Assembly: GCF_000938305.1 (NCBI RefSeq) | Contig: NZ_JYMT01000025.1 | Location: 62,001 to 126,000 of the forward strand | Length of the DNA: 64,000 nt | Source of the DNA: Bradyrhizobium sp. LTSP885 | GTDB taxonomy: Bacteria; Pseudomonadota; Alphaproteobacteria; Rhizobiales; Xanthobacteraceae | Reading direction: 5' to 3' | Shown: positions 41,671 to 51,003 of the stretch, one piece after another | How the letters are laid out: each line of letters begins with the position of its first letter | Position numbering within the stretch: the stretch's first letter is position 1 | Made by a program: the position numbers and the translations under genes | Notes under the pieces: model-generated | Seen by the model: only the letters and a program-made list of their open reading frames with translations | Databases searched by the model: none | Told to the model about the DNA's origin: nothing

Positions 41671-42049
41671 GATTGTTCTCTGGTCTTGCCGGCAATCACG
41701 ACATCGAGGGCGTGCCAGCATGCCCGGGCATGCAGCCATCATCGGATGTGCGTGTCGAAGCGCGGCTGATGATTCAAATGCAGGCGCGAACGATCAACGC
41801 TCGATGCCGCACGGCCACGAAGGGCAGACCAGGAAGAGATGCAAGAAAGTCTCTGGTCAGCCCTGCAAACGCATTTGCAGGGCGATACCGGGGCCACGCC
41901 GGCGGTGGTGCAGAAAACTTGTTGCCACGACGCAGCCCTCCTTTCTCGGTTGAATGATGTCTAACGTTAGCCAGCCGCGCGCGTGAAGGCAAGCGCCCGC
42001 TGGTTCCGATTGTTCCGGCCCAAGTTCTGCCGGTTCACGTCCCGCGGGC
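41671..42049. other. Spacer upstream of the ABC-F gene
   Basis: 379 bases. Apart from the palindrome listed separately, I see no gene. A 72-codon minus-strand frame near 41774-41992 has no ribosome site and no recognisable content. ABC-F genes often have leader attenuators; I could not make a convincing one by eye. Confidence 0.4.
41718..41733. promoter_or_regulatory. Perfect 16-base palindrome upstream of the ABC-F gene
   Basis: GCATGCCCGGGCATGC is self-complementary over its whole length and lies 48 bases before the ABC-F start, in promoter or leader position. It could be a repressor site or a hairpin in the leader RNA. No second copy was seen. Confidence 0.45.
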
Positions 42050-44740
42050 TTACGCGGTCTTGCGCGCCGGCTCCGCGACATTGCCGCCGCCCCCGACCAG
42101 GGCCGCATACTGGCCGATCGGCGCGGGCCTGCCGAGCAGGTAGCCCTGCACGGCGTCGCAGCCCTCCTCCGACAGGAAGGCAAGCTGCTCCTCGGTCTCG
42201 ACGCCCTCGGCGACGATCGACATTTCCAGGCCGTGGCCGAGATCGATGACGGCGCGCACGATCGCGGCCGATTGCGGGTTGCGGCCGAGATTGATGACGA
42301 AGGCGCGGTCGATCTTGATCTTGTCGAACGGAAACGCCTGCAGGTAGCTCAGCGAGGAATAGCCGCTGCCGAAATCGTCCATCGAGATGCGTACGCCGAG
42401 CGCCTTCAGCCGGCGCAGCAGCGACAGGCCACGGTCGAGATCGTCGATCAGCACGCCTTCGGTGATTTCGAGCTCGAGCCGATCGGGTGCCAGCCCGGTC
42501 TCGAGCAGGATGGCGTGAACGCGGCCGACGAGATCGCCATGGGTGAATTGCGCCGGCGACAGGTTCACGGCGACCTGCAGCGGCACCGTCCAGGACGCGG
42601 CCTCCCGGCAGGCTTCGCGCAGGATCCACTCGCCCATCTCGACGATCAGGCCGCTTTCTTCCGCGAGCGGAATGAAGTCGCTGGGCGGCACGAAACCGCG
42701 CACCGGATGATGCCAGCGCGCCAGCGCCTCGAAACCAATGGCCTCGCTTGCCGCGACCGTCGCGCCGGCCGTGGACTGCGGCTGGTAATAGAGCGACAAT
42801 TCGCCGTTCTTGATCGCGACCGACAACTCCTGGTGCAGCACCCGACGATCGCGGATCTGCTGGTCCATCTCGGCCTCATAGATCGAGATCGTACCGCGCG
42901 ACTTCGCCTTGGCACGGAACAGCGCCGCACCGGCATTGGCAAGCAGCGAAGCTGCGTCGGACCCGTTGTGCGGGAATACCGAGATGCCGGTGGTGACGCC
43001 AGTGCGAACCGACTTGCTGTCAATGGTGAAATCCAGCCCCAGCGCCTCGGCCGCCTGTTCGGCCAGCGCGATGCCCGCCGCAGGCTGCTTGCCGTCAATG
43101 ATGAGGCCGAATTCGTCGCCCGAGAGCCGGGCCACCACGCCGCCGCGCGCCACCGCTTGCAGGCGCTGCGCGACCTCGATCAGCACCTTGTCGCCCGTCG
43201 CATGGCCGAAGACGTCGTTGACCTCCTTCAGCCCGTCGAGGTCGACGCAGAGCACGGCGAACTCCTCGTCGGTGCCGGCACAGGCCTCGATCATCTGGGC
43301 CAGTGCCTGCAGGAAGGCGGCTCGGTTCGGCAGATCGGTCAGGCCGTCATGATAGGCCATGTGTGCCATGCGCGATTCGGTCTGGCGCCGGTCGGTGACG
43401 TCTTCATGGGTCTTGATCAGATATTGCGGCTCGCCATTGTCGTCGAGCACGGTCATGCGGCGGGTCAGGAACAGCCGCAGGCCGTCCTTGGTCGAAATCG
43501 GGTGCTCCTCGGCGATCATGCCGCGCTTCTTGATCGCCGCCTCGTCGCGGGCGATGATCAGCTTGGCTTCGCGCGGATTGAAGATGTCGGCGGCGGTCAG
43601 GCCCGTGGCATCCTCGCGGCGGCGGTTGAGGATCGTCTCGGCGCTGCGGTTGGCCAGCAGATAGCGGCCGTCGCTGACCCGCTCGACGATCAGCGAGACC
43701 GGGATGTTGTCGACCACGAGCTCGAGGAACTTCTTGTTGTTCTCGAGCTCGCGCGACAGCGAACGGCGGTCGGTGACGTCCTCGAACAGGGCAATCAGGA
43801 ATTCCGGTTCACCGGCCTCGTTACGTGCGATGACGCGGTTGGATGCGAGGATGCGTTTCTCGGAACCGCGCTCGACGAAGAATTCACTGCGGTGATAACC
43901 CTCCGGCGCATTTAATGCCGCGCGGTCGGCGGCCTCGATGCTGGCGGCGGTCTCAGCACGGAAGATCTCGTCGGCGTGCTTGCCCATGATGTGATCGCGC
44001 GAGAAGCGCGAGAAGCGCTCGAACGCGCGGTTGGCGAAGATATAACGGCCGTCCTCGATATTCTTTGCCGCGACGCAGACCGGGACGTTGTCGAGCACCG
44101 ATTCGAGAAATTGCGTCGTCGAGGCGAGCTTGCGCGACAGCTTGCGCTGGTCGGTGCAATCCAGATGGGTCGCGACCGAGCCGCCATTCGGCAGCGGGAA
44201 ATACTTCACCAGCACCGATTTACCGTTCGGCAGTTCGGTGACCAGCCCCTCCGGCTCCGCGGCCCTGGCGTAGAAATCGCCGACGCTGATGTCGAGGGCA
44301 CCGCGGCTGCGGCGCAACTCCACAAGCTCGGGCCCGGTCATGTTGCGCGGAATGTCGGCGCGCGACAGGTCGTAGATATCGAGATAGCGGTCGTTGCAAA
44401 ACACGATCCGCATATTCGCGTCGGTCATCACGACGCCCTGGTTCAGGTGGTTGAGGGCCGAGGAAACGAACGCATTGCGCCGCAGCTGCGATCGCTTGGC
44501 CCTGCGCAGGGCCGAAAGGATCCAGAGCCCGACCGCACCGAGGAAGGAGGCGACCACCACGCCGCCGATCAACAGCTCCCAGATCAGGTTGGGATCGAGG
44601 TCACCGAGATAGCTCGACGGCGCAAACGCGCCGGATGCTGCCCTGGCAATGCTGCATTGCGTGACGACGGCGATCAGGCAAAGCGCGACCTTTGCCGGAA
44701 TCGAATCCTTCCCGCCCGCCTGCCACTTCCTGCCAGCCAT
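42050..44740 (-). CDS. PAS-PAS-PAS-GGDEF-EAL membrane signalling protein
   Basis: 896 residues. A hydrophobic N-terminal segment (about 15-36) and a second helix at 52-75 place a short loop outside. Three PAS domains follow (about 88-200, 210-335, 340-455). The GGDEF domain has SGDEF near 539; variants with S in the first place can still be active. The EAL domain keeps FEALARW near 668, N..P in NLSPAQF, DDFGSGYSSLSYL and AEGVET, so c-di-GMP hydrolysis is likely. Full synthetase-hydrolase hybrids often have one main activity. Single gene, start 262 bases from a divergent flavoprotein gene. Confidence 0.92.
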   Translation of the reverse strand: MAGRKWQAGGKDSIPAKVALCLIAVVTQCSIARAASGAFAPSSYLGDLDPNLIWELLIGGVVVASFLGAVGLWILSALRRAKRSQLRRNAFVSSALNHLNQGVVMTDANMRIVFCNDRYLDIYDLSRADIPRNMTGPELVELRRSRGALDISVGDFYARAAEPEGLVTELPNGKSVLVKYFPLPNGGSVATHLDCTDQRKLSRKLASTTQFLESVLDNVPVCVAAKNIEDGRYIFANRAFERFSRFSRDHIMGKHADEIFRAETAASIEAADRAALNAPEGYHRSEFFVERGSEKRILASNRVIARNEAGEPEFLIALFEDVTDRRSLSRELENNKKFLELVVDNIPVSLIVERVSDGRYLLANRSAETILNRRREDATGLTAADIFNPREAKLIIARDEAAIKKRGMIAEEHPISTKDGLRLFLTRRMTVLDDNGEPQYLIKTHEDVTDRRQTESRMAHMAYHDGLTDLPNRAAFLQALAQMIEACAGTDEEFAVLCVDLDGLKEVNDVFGHATGDKVLIEVAQRLQAVARGGVVARLSGDEFGLIIDGKQPAAGIALAEQAAEALGLDFTIDSKSVRTGVTTGISVFPHNGSDAASLLANAGAALFRAKAKSRGTISIYEAEMDQQIRDRRVLHQELSVAIKNGELSLYYQPQSTAGATVAASEAIGFEALARWHHPVRGFVPPSDFIPLAEESGLIVEMGEWILREACREAASWTVPLQVAVNLSPAQFTHGDLVGRVHAILLETGLAPDRLELEITEGVLIDDLDRGLSLLRRLKALGVRISMDDFGSGYSSLSYLQAFPFDKIKIDRAFVINLGRNPQSAAIVRAVIDLGHGLEMSIVAEGVETEEQLAFLSEEGCDAVQGYLLGRPAPIGQYAALVGGGGNVAEPARKTA

Positions 44741-45002
44741 CAGTCACCCGCGGATTTCCGTGGCCGAGTGTCCGACTTTTGCGGTTTGGATCGGGTAAAC
44801 GCGCTGCGATGCAACTGGAAAATGTAAGTCAATTTATGGCAATTGCCCTGACATGATTAATAGTCCACTAACGCGACGTGGCTCTGAAACTAATTGAAAC
44901 AACCCAGACACTTACCTCGACAGAACTTGCCGGGCAAAACGATGCTAATCGTGAGCGATGGCGGCGGTCGTCGCACCGGAATTGTCTGACCTGAAGGACG
45001 AG

Positions 45003-46106
45003 ATGGACAGGGTTGATTGCGTGATCGTCGGTGCAGGGGTGGTCGGCCTTGCGGTGGCGCGGCGGCTGGCACAGGCCGGCCGCGAAGTTGTCGTCATCGA
45101 GGAGGCGGAAGGGATCGGCACGGTGACCTCGTCGCGGAACAGCGAGGTGATCCATGCCGGCATCTACTATCGCGCCGGCAGCCTGATGGCGCAGATGTGC
45201 GTCAGCGGCAAGCGCGCGCTGTACCGTTACTGCGCCGAACACGGCATCCCTCACAAGAATTGCGGTAAGCTGATCGTCGCCACCATAGCAAAGGAGACCG
45301 AGAAGCTGCAGTCGATCCGCTCCCATGCCGCGGCCAATGGCGTCGACGACATGCAGCTGTTGTCCGGAGAGGCGGCGCGCGCGCTCGAGCCGGCGCTGAA
45401 CTGTGACGCCGCCCTGCTGTCGCCCTCGACCGGAATCATCGACAGCCACGCCTACATGCTGGCGCTACGCGGTGATGCCGAGGACGCCGGCGCGGCCTTT
45501 GCGTTCTACACCCCGCTGCTGCGCGCGAAAGCCACGGCCGACAGGATCGAGATCGAGGCGGGCGGCGAGGCTCCGATGACGCTCGCGTGCGACCTTATGG
45601 TTAACGCCGCCGGGCTCGGAGCATCGGCGGTCGCGCGCAGCATCGAGGGCATGCCGATCGAATTGATCCCGACAGCCTATCTGGCCAAGGGCAATTACTT
45701 CAGTTGCAGCGCGCGGGCGCCGTTCTCACACCTGATCTACCCGGTGCCGGAACCCGGCGGGCTCGGTGTACACCTCACCCTCGACATGGCGGGCCAGGCC
45801 CGGTTCGGTCCCGACGTCGAATGGATCGATCACGTCGATTATGCGGTCGACCCGGCCCGGGCCGAACGGTTCTATCCGGCGATCCGGAAATATTGGCCGA
45901 CGCTACCGGACGGCGCACTGATGCCGAGCTATTCGGGTATCCGGCCCAAGATCGTGCCACCGGCGGTCGCCACCCAGGATTTTCTGATCCAGGGCCCGCG
46001 CGAACATGGCGTCAGCGGCCTGATCAACCTGTTCGGGATCGAGTCACCCGGACTCACATCATCGCTTGCGATCGCCGATCATGTCGGCGAACTCGCGGGG
46101 TTCTGA
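45003..46106 (+). CDS. FAD-dependent L-2-hydroxyglutarate oxidase/dehydrogenase-like protein
   Basis: 367 residues from an ATG with AAGGACG upstream; an in-frame ATG 45 bases earlier is the alternative. It starts DRVDCVIVGAGVVGLAVARRLA, a Rossmann FAD site of the D-amino-acid-oxidase superfamily, followed by SSRNSEVIHAGIYY, a hallmark of the LhgO/L2HGDH group, GIIDSHAYM, and FGIESPGLTSSLAIADHV at the end. The family oxidises L-2-hydroxyglutarate to 2-oxoglutarate. No neighbours of lysine or glutarate breakdown are present, so the substrate is an inference from motifs. Confidence 0.85.
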   Translation: MDRVDCVIVGAGVVGLAVARRLAQAGREVVVIEEAEGIGTVTSSRNSEVIHAGIYYRAGSLMAQMCVSGKRALYRYCAEHGIPHKNCGKLIVATIAKETEKLQSIRSHAAANGVDDMQLLSGEAARALEPALNCDAALLSPSTGIIDSHAYMLALRGDAEDAGAAFAFYTPLLRAKATADRIEIEAGGEAPMTLACDLMVNAAGLGASAVARSIEGMPIELIPTAYLAKGNYFSCSARAPFSHLIYPVPEPGGLGVHLTLDMAGQARFGPDVEWIDHVDYAVDPARAERFYPAIRKYWPTLPDGALMPSYSGIRPKIVPPAVATQDFLIQGPREHGVSGLINLFGIESPGLTSSLAIADHVGELAGF

Positions 46107-46193
46107 GCAAATGCAGCATGCACCTGTCGGGGATGGGCGATCTAGCGTCCATCCGGCAGCGAAGGTGAGCCAGGAAACTTTGCGGGGGATTGA

Positions 46194-46379
46194 CTAGTGG
46201 ATCGTTTCTACCGCGGTATGTCTCAACCGCTCGATCTCGTCCTTGACCATCAACTTGCGGCGCTTCAACTCGCAAATATGCAGGTCGTCTACGGAGGGGT
46301 GCACGAGTGCTTCGTGCAATTCGTTCTCGAGAATTTTGTGCTTGCGTTCCAGTTCGACCAGATGCGCCTGTATTGCCAT
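46194..46379 (-). CDS. YdcH (DUF465) family protein, copy 1
   Basis: 61 residues. The sequence MAIQAHLVELERKHKILENEL continues as a helical hairpin with HP.VDDLHICELKRRKLMVKDEIERL, the DUF465 pattern (LKRRKL.LKDEI). Members are small, soluble, two-helix proteins of unknown role. GGAG lies before the ATG. Divergent from a second YdcH gene, with about 240 bases between. Confidence 0.88.
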   Translation of the reverse strand: MAIQAHLVELERKHKILENELHEALVHPSVDDLHICELKRRKLMVKDEIERLRHTAVETIH

Positions 46380-46620
46380 TACGAACTCCCTCGGTGGGTT
46401 AAACCTCAGATTCGATCCGGACTGTTGAGTGTACACGAGTGGGAGGAGCTGTCGATGGGGGACGCAAAATGCCGCAGTCAGGTTTTCAATCTTATCTGTA
46501 ACCAATCGTGAGTATGGAACCCATCCAGCTTGCGCGGCGCGCGCGCAGGGACGATATTTCGGCAAGCGGCGGCCGCTTCGTCCGTCACAACCTCATCTTG
46601 CTTATCAGTCAACATACACC

Positions 46621-46827
46621 ATGAACGATCAGGATGAGCGCGAACTCCACGCTGAGCTCGCGCGTCTGCAACAAGAGCACCGCGACCTCGACGCCGCGAT
46701 CGACGCGCTGCATCAGTCACCGGCGCCCGATCTCCTGATGCTGCAGCGCTTGAAGAAGCGGAAGCTGCAGCTGCGCGATCGTATCGCCTTCATCGAAGAC
46801 CAGATCACGCCGGACATCATCGCCTGA
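46621..46827 (+). CDS. YdcH (DUF465) family protein, copy 2
   Basis: 68 residues: ELHAELARLQQEHRDLDAAIDAL, then PDLLMLQRLKKRKLQLRDRIAFIED, the DUF465 signature. The ATG is the start of the conserved region; the ribosome site is weak. With the divergent copy 1 it forms a pair, as is common in rhizobia. Function unknown. Confidence 0.88.
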   Translation: MNDQDERELHAELARLQQEHRDLDAAIDALHQSPAPDLLMLQRLKKRKLQLRDRIAFIEDQITPDIIA

Positions 46828-47017
46828 CGCGCGCCCCTGCGTTCCGGCGATCGGTCCGGCACGTCGCACGCACACATGTTTTCCCCGTCATCCACAGCGG
46901 CCGTCAGCTTCACGTTCGCGGCAACATCGGCTGAGGCACTTTTCGGCCCTTGACTCAAAAGGAACGAAAGGAGAACATGAACTTCCAGCCGCCAAATCCA
47001 GAAAAGGGAGTTTCGCC

Positions 47018-47227
47018 ATGTCCGCACCGTCTTCCCTGCCCGAAAACAGCCGCTACGAGCAGGCGTGCGATCAAGCGATCGCGATGTGCGACGGCAACCT
47101 GCGCAGCACCATCAAGGCGCTGATCATGGCCAACGAATATCTGGAGAGCGAGCTCGAGGAGTTGCAGGCGGCGATCACCGCAGGCCGCGTGCCTGCACCG
47201 ACCCATGCGGCGAGCGACGCCGCATGA
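47018..47227 (+). CDS. Small helical hypothetical protein
   Basis: 69 residues. A central helical stretch (ACDQAIAMCDGNLRSTIKALIMANEYLESELEELQAAI, key parts CDQAI..CDGN and ANEYLE.EL) is likely a helix-turn-helix hairpin. AAAGGGAG lies eight bases before the ATG. I have seen the CDGN..A..ALI.ANEYLE pattern in other rhizobial small proteins but know no function. The next gene follows 27 bases after the stop. Confidence 0.72.
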   Translation: MSAPSSLPENSRYEQACDQAIAMCDGNLRSTIKALIMANEYLESELEELQAAITAGRVPAPTHAASDAA

Positions 47228-47254
47228 CCTCTAGCTAGTCTAAGGAGCAGAGCG

Positions 47255-47506
47255 ATGGCCGATGTCACCTACTACGTGGCGCTGCCGTTCATGCAGGACG
47301 ATGACGGCACGCCGATCGCAGGCAATGCCGAGGAATGCCAGAGTTCGGCGACCGCGCTGCGGCGCGCCGAGTTGATGTCGCGGATGCCCGGCAGCATCGG
47401 TGCCGTCGCATTCAGCCGCACCGGTGATCCCGCCATCGGCGAATTCGGCGACGCCAAGCTGCTGCGGGCCTTCGGCAATGTGCCGAACGATTTGAGTGCG
47501 CTCTAA
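47255..47506 (+). CDS. Small hypothetical protein
   Basis: 83 residues with a beta-alpha-beta look: VTYYVALPFMQDDDG, SATALRRAELMSRMPGSIGAVAFSRTGDP, FGDAKLLRAFGNVP. It resembles small proteins with a single RRM-like or ferredoxin-like unit, but I make no family claim. AAGGAGC lies 9 bases upstream. Its stop overlaps the stop of the convergent diguanylate cyclase gene by four bases. Confidence 0.72.
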   Translation: MADVTYYVALPFMQDDDGTPIAGNAEECQSSATALRRAELMSRMPGSIGAVAFSRTGDPAIGEFGDAKLLRAFGNVPNDLSAL

Positions 47507-48189
47507 ATTCGTGGCTCGTGCCGCCGTTGCGCCTTGCGCACATACATCGCGCGATCGGCCTCATCGAGGGCGCGCTCGATATCGGAATGCGGGCCGAGGA
47601 TCGCAACACCCGCTGACGCGCCCGCGGTGACGCGGCTGCCACGGAACACGAAGCTCAGATGGTCGATCGTTTCCTCCAGCGCCGCGGCCTTGGCCCTGGC
47701 ATCGATCTCGCTGAGATTCCACAACAGCACCGCAAACTCGTCGCCGCCGAGCCGGCCGAACACGTCGGAGGCACGTGTCTGGCGCGACACCGCAGCGACG
47801 ATCGCTTTCAGCACCTCGTCACCGGCCGCATGCCCGAACGCATCGTTGATCGGCTTGAGGCGGTCGACGTCGAGCACGACCAGTGCGCCGCTGGCGTGGT
47901 AGCGCTTGATGAAGGCGATCGCGCGCGCGAGCTCACGCTCGAAGCCGCGCCGGTTCGGGATATCGAGCAGGAAGTCGGTCTCGGCGGTGGCCTGCAGCTC
48001 CTCGATCCGGGCCTGGGCCCGCGCCAGCTGCGTCCGCAACCGGCGAATCGTCGATTTGTCGTCGGAAGCGGCTGGGGCCCGCGAGGGGGGCGCGGTTCCA
48101 GCCCGGCCCGACCCGGGTTTGCGCGCGACTGGGGGGCTTTTCCGCCTTTTTGCAGCCCCGGAGGCGGCCGCCCTGGTTTTCTTCTTCAT
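47503..48189 (-). CDS. Diguanylate cyclase (GGDEF)
   Basis: 228 residues. A basic, Lys/Arg/Ala/Pro-rich N-terminus (1-45) and a coiled coil (about 48-70) precede the GGDEF domain: DIPNRRGFERELARA, VLDVDRLKPINDAFGHAAGDEVL and the active-site loop GRLGGDEF near 148. No RxxD product-inhibition site five residues before GGDEF is evident (the region reads TRASDVFGRLGGDEF). It makes c-di-GMP. The second ATG was chosen because AAGGA lies five bases upstream of it. Confidence 0.9.
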   Translation of the reverse strand: MKKKTRAAASGAAKRRKSPPVARKPGSGRAGTAPPSRAPAASDDKSTIRRLRTQLARAQARIEELQATAETDFLLDIPNRRGFERELARAIAFIKRYHASGALVVLDVDRLKPINDAFGHAAGDEVLKAIVAAVSRQTRASDVFGRLGGDEFAVLLWNLSEIDARAKAAALEETIDHLSFVFRGSRVTAGASAGVAILGPHSDIERALDEADRAMYVRKAQRRHEPRI

Positions 48190-48340
48190 GCGCATCCTTG
48201 TTGAGGCCTGCTTATGAAGGCTTGCCGGGATTCACCAAGACAGGATAGTCCATTCTAACTCCCTTGCCACGCCTTGGATGAAGCCCGGGCCGCCCCTATA
48301 ATTGGCCTATGTTTTTGGATTCCTGCACAGAATTGACGAG

Positions 48341-48829
48341 ATGACCGCCCCGATCGCCATTATCATGGGAAGCCAGTCCGATTGGGAGACCATGCGCCAT
48401 GCCGCCGACACGCTGGCGGCCCTCGGCGTCGCCTGCGAAACCCGGATCGTTTCCGCCCACCGTACCCCTGACCGGCTCTATGCCTTCGCCAAGGGGGCCA
48501 AGGCCGCCGGCCACAAGGTGATCATCGCCGGCGCCGGCGGCGCTGCGCATCTGCCGGGGATGACGGCCGCGCTGACCGAGCTTCCGGTGTTCGGGGTTCC
48601 CGTCGAATCGAAGGCGCTGTCGGGCGTCGATTCGCTCTATTCGATCGTGCAGATGCCGGCCGGGATTCCGGTCGGCACGCTCGCGATCGGCAAGGCCGGC
48701 GCGATCAATGCCGCGCTGCTTGCAGCGAGCGTGCTCGCGCTCAACGATCCCGCGCTGGCGACCCAGCTGGCGGCCTGGCGCCAGCAGCAGACCGACGCGG
48801 TCAAGGACCATCCGGAGGCCTCGGCGTGA
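48341..48829 (+). CDS. purE: N5-carboxyaminoimidazole ribonucleotide mutase
   Basis: 162 residues. Class I PurE: IIMGSQSDWETM at the front (S/D of GSQSDW bind the substrate), SAHRTPDRL with the catalytic histidine, and GAGGAAHLPGMTAALT. It moves the carboxyl group from N5-CAIR to CAIR in purine synthesis. The ATG follows GACGAG; an upstream ATG in the same frame has no conserved content. Overlaps purK by four bases. Confidence 0.96.
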   Translation: MTAPIAIIMGSQSDWETMRHAADTLAALGVACETRIVSAHRTPDRLYAFAKGAKAAGHKVIIAGAGGAAHLPGMTAALTELPVFGVPVESKALSGVDSLYSIVQMPAGIPVGTLAIGKAGAINAALLAASVLALNDPALATQLAAWRQQQTDAVKDHPEASA

Positions 48830-49929
48830 CAGCTTCTGATCCAGTGAAGCTGAAGCCGGGCGACACCATCGGAATCCTCGGCGGCGGACAATTAGGCCGG
48901 ATGCTGGCCATGGCGGCGGCACGCCTCGGGCTCAGATGCCAGGTTTTCTCACCCGATCCGGATTCGCCGGCCTTCGATGTCGTCCAGAACGCGACCTGCG
49001 CGGAATACGCCGATGTCGAGGCGCTCGAACTGTTCGCCAATGACGTCGACGTCGTCACCTATGAGTTCGAGAACGTGCCGGCGGCAACCGCCATGGTACT
49101 TGCCGCGCGGCGCCCGGTGCTGCCGGCGCAAAAGATTCTGGAGACCACGCAGGACCGGCTGATCGAAAAGGACTTTGTCCGCAGGCTCGGCATCGGCACC
49201 GCCGATTATGCCGATGTCTCCTCGGTCGGCAGCTTACGCGCGGCGATCGAACGCATCGGACTGCCGGCGGTCATCAAGACCCGGCGCTTCGGCTATGACG
49301 GCAAGGGTCAGGCGATCATCCGCGAGGGCGACAACTTCGATCAGGTCTGGGAAGACCTCGGCACCAAGTCGGCGATCCTCGAGGCGTTCGTGCCGTTCGA
49401 GCGCGAGATCTCGGTAATCGCCGCGCGCTCCGCTTCCGGTGACATTGAGTGTTTCGACGTCACCGAGAACGAGCATCGCGATCACATCCTGAAATTTTCC
49501 CGCGCGCCGGCGGCGATTCCCGACGAAGTCGCCGCACAAGCGCGGGGGATCGCCGAAAAGATCGCTTCGGCGCTCGATTATGTGGGCGTGCTCGCGGTCG
49601 AGATGTTCGTGGTGTCTGGCAAGGGCGCGCCGACCGTGCTGGTCAACGAGATCGCACCGCGCGTGCATAATTCCGGGCACTGGACGCTCGACGGCGCCTC
49701 GATCTCGCAGTTCGAGCAGCACATCCGCGCCATCGCCGGCTGGCCGCTGGGCAAGCCGGTGCGCCACGGCGAGGTCACCATGACCAACCTGATCGGCGAC
49801 GATATCCTGAGCTACGAGCAATGGCTCACCGTTCCCGGCGCCACCGTGCATCTCTACGGCAAGGGCGCGCCGCGCCCCGGCCGCAAGATGGGCCACGTCA
49901 CCGAAGTGACGTCGGCCCCCAAGCCGTAG
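48826..49929 (+). CDS. purK: N5-carboxyaminoimidazole ribonucleotide synthase
   Basis: 367 residues, ATP-grasp fold. Starts near GDTIGILGGGQLGRMLA, with TYEFENVP, KTRRFGYDGKGQ (ATP-binding loop), EAFVPFEREISVI, and the metal-binding NEIAPRVHNSGHWT. It makes N5-CAIR from AIR, bicarbonate and ATP, the substrate of PurE. GTG start within the purE stop (GTGA overlap), a coupled purEK operon ending at a strong terminator. Confidence 0.96.
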   Translation: MTASDPVKLKPGDTIGILGGGQLGRMLAMAAARLGLRCQVFSPDPDSPAFDVVQNATCAEYADVEALELFANDVDVVTYEFENVPAATAMVLAARRPVLPAQKILETTQDRLIEKDFVRRLGIGTADYADVSSVGSLRAAIERIGLPAVIKTRRFGYDGKGQAIIREGDNFDQVWEDLGTKSAILEAFVPFEREISVIAARSASGDIECFDVTENEHRDHILKFSRAPAAIPDEVAAQARGIAEKIASALDYVGVLAVEMFVVSGKGAPTVLVNEIAPRVHNSGHWTLDGASISQFEQHIRAIAGWPLGKPVRHGEVTMTNLIGDDILSYEQWLTVPGATVHLYGKGAPRPGRKMGHVTEVTSAPKP

Positions 49930-49971
49930 AGCGTCGTCGTCCGCCGCAGCGGCACACTCGATACATCGATA

Positions 49972-50004
49972 AAAATGGGATCGTGACGATCACGATCCCA
50001 TTTT
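49972..50004. terminator. Bidirectional terminator between purK and aqpZ
   Basis: AAAATGGGATCGTGA and TCACGATCCCATTTT are perfect complements over 15 bases around a three-base loop, with T runs on both strands. It serves the convergent purK and aqpZ genes. Confidence 0.92.
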
Positions 50005-50019
50005 CCGATCACGCGGTCT

Positions 50020-50739
50020 TCACGCCGTCTTACCGGCAACCACGCCGGTCGGTTCATCGCTGAGCCAGCGATAGATCACGCCGCCCAGCACGCCGCCGAT
50101 CAGGGGCGCGACCCAGAACAGCCAGAGCTGCGACAGCGCCCAACCACCGACGAACAGCGCCGGTCCGGTGCTGCGCGCCGGATTCACCGAGGTGTTGGTG
50201 ACGGGAATGCTAACCAGATGGATCATCACCAGCGCAAGCCCGATCGCAAGCGGCGCGAAGCCGGCCGGCGCCTTGCCGTGAGTCGCACCCATGATGACGA
50301 ACAGGAACATCATCGTCATCACCACTTCGGTGATGAAGCACACCACCATGCTGTACCCGCCCGGTGAATGCGCGTCATAGCCATTCGATGCAAAGCCCTT
50401 GGCGACATCGAATCCGGGCGCCCCGCTCGCGATCACGTAGAGCAGTGCCGCGGCGACGATCGCTCCAGCGACCTGCGCAATGATGTAGGGCAGGATCTGG
50501 CCGGCCGGGAAACGCCCGCCCGCGGCCAGCCCGACCGTGACGGCCGGATTAAGGTGACAACCCGAGACATGACCGATCGCGTAGGCCATTGTGACCACAC
50601 TCAGTCCGAACGCCAGCGACACGCCGACCAAGCCGATCCCGACCTGTGGAAAGCCGGCCGCAATCACCGCGCTGCCGCAGCCGGCGAATGTCAGCCAGAA
50701 TGTACCGATTGCCTCGGCCGCGTATTTCTTCGTATCCAT
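50020..50739 (-). CDS. aqpZ: Aquaporin Z
   Basis: 239 residues, six membrane helices and two half-helices with the NPA boxes HLNPAVTVG and SVNPARSTGPAL. The arginine after the second NPA, and a histidine and cysteine around the narrow part (GCHLNPA), fit a water-selective channel. Start MDTKKYAAEAIGTFWL is standard for the family. Single gene. Confidence 0.94.
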   Translation of the reverse strand: MDTKKYAAEAIGTFWLTFAGCGSAVIAAGFPQVGIGLVGVSLAFGLSVVTMAYAIGHVSGCHLNPAVTVGLAAGGRFPAGQILPYIIAQVAGAIVAAALLYVIASGAPGFDVAKGFASNGYDAHSPGGYSMVVCFITEVVMTMMFLFVIMGATHGKAPAGFAPLAIGLALVMIHLVSIPVTNTSVNPARSTGPALFVGGWALSQLWLFWVAPLIGGVLGGVIYRWLSDEPTGVVAGKTA

Positions 50740-51003
50740 GTGGCATCTCCCCTATTTCCAATGTCCGGAGTTGCTCAAAACTCCGGGAACAGCCCCGATC
50801 CTGGCGCCAAACCTCCCAAATCAGGGCCGTACCGGGGCATTTGCGCCTCATTTCATGGCTTTACTAGGCCCCAAAGTCACACCACCGGTGGACATCTGCG
50901 CATTTGTCTGATACATGCGCGCGCTCAGGGTTAAGGGGCAGGCTTTTTGTCGCCCTTTTGCTCGCCAGAATTCCGAACCGATCAATTCAAAAGAGGATGC
51001 CGC

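Noticed and set aside
41774..41992. 72-codon minus-strand frame upstream of the ABC-F gene
   Set aside because: No ribosome site, no recognisable content, and a leader peptide of this size is unlikely.
42233..43915. 560-codon plus-strand frame opposite the GGDEF-EAL gene
   Set aside because: Antisense shadow without motifs.
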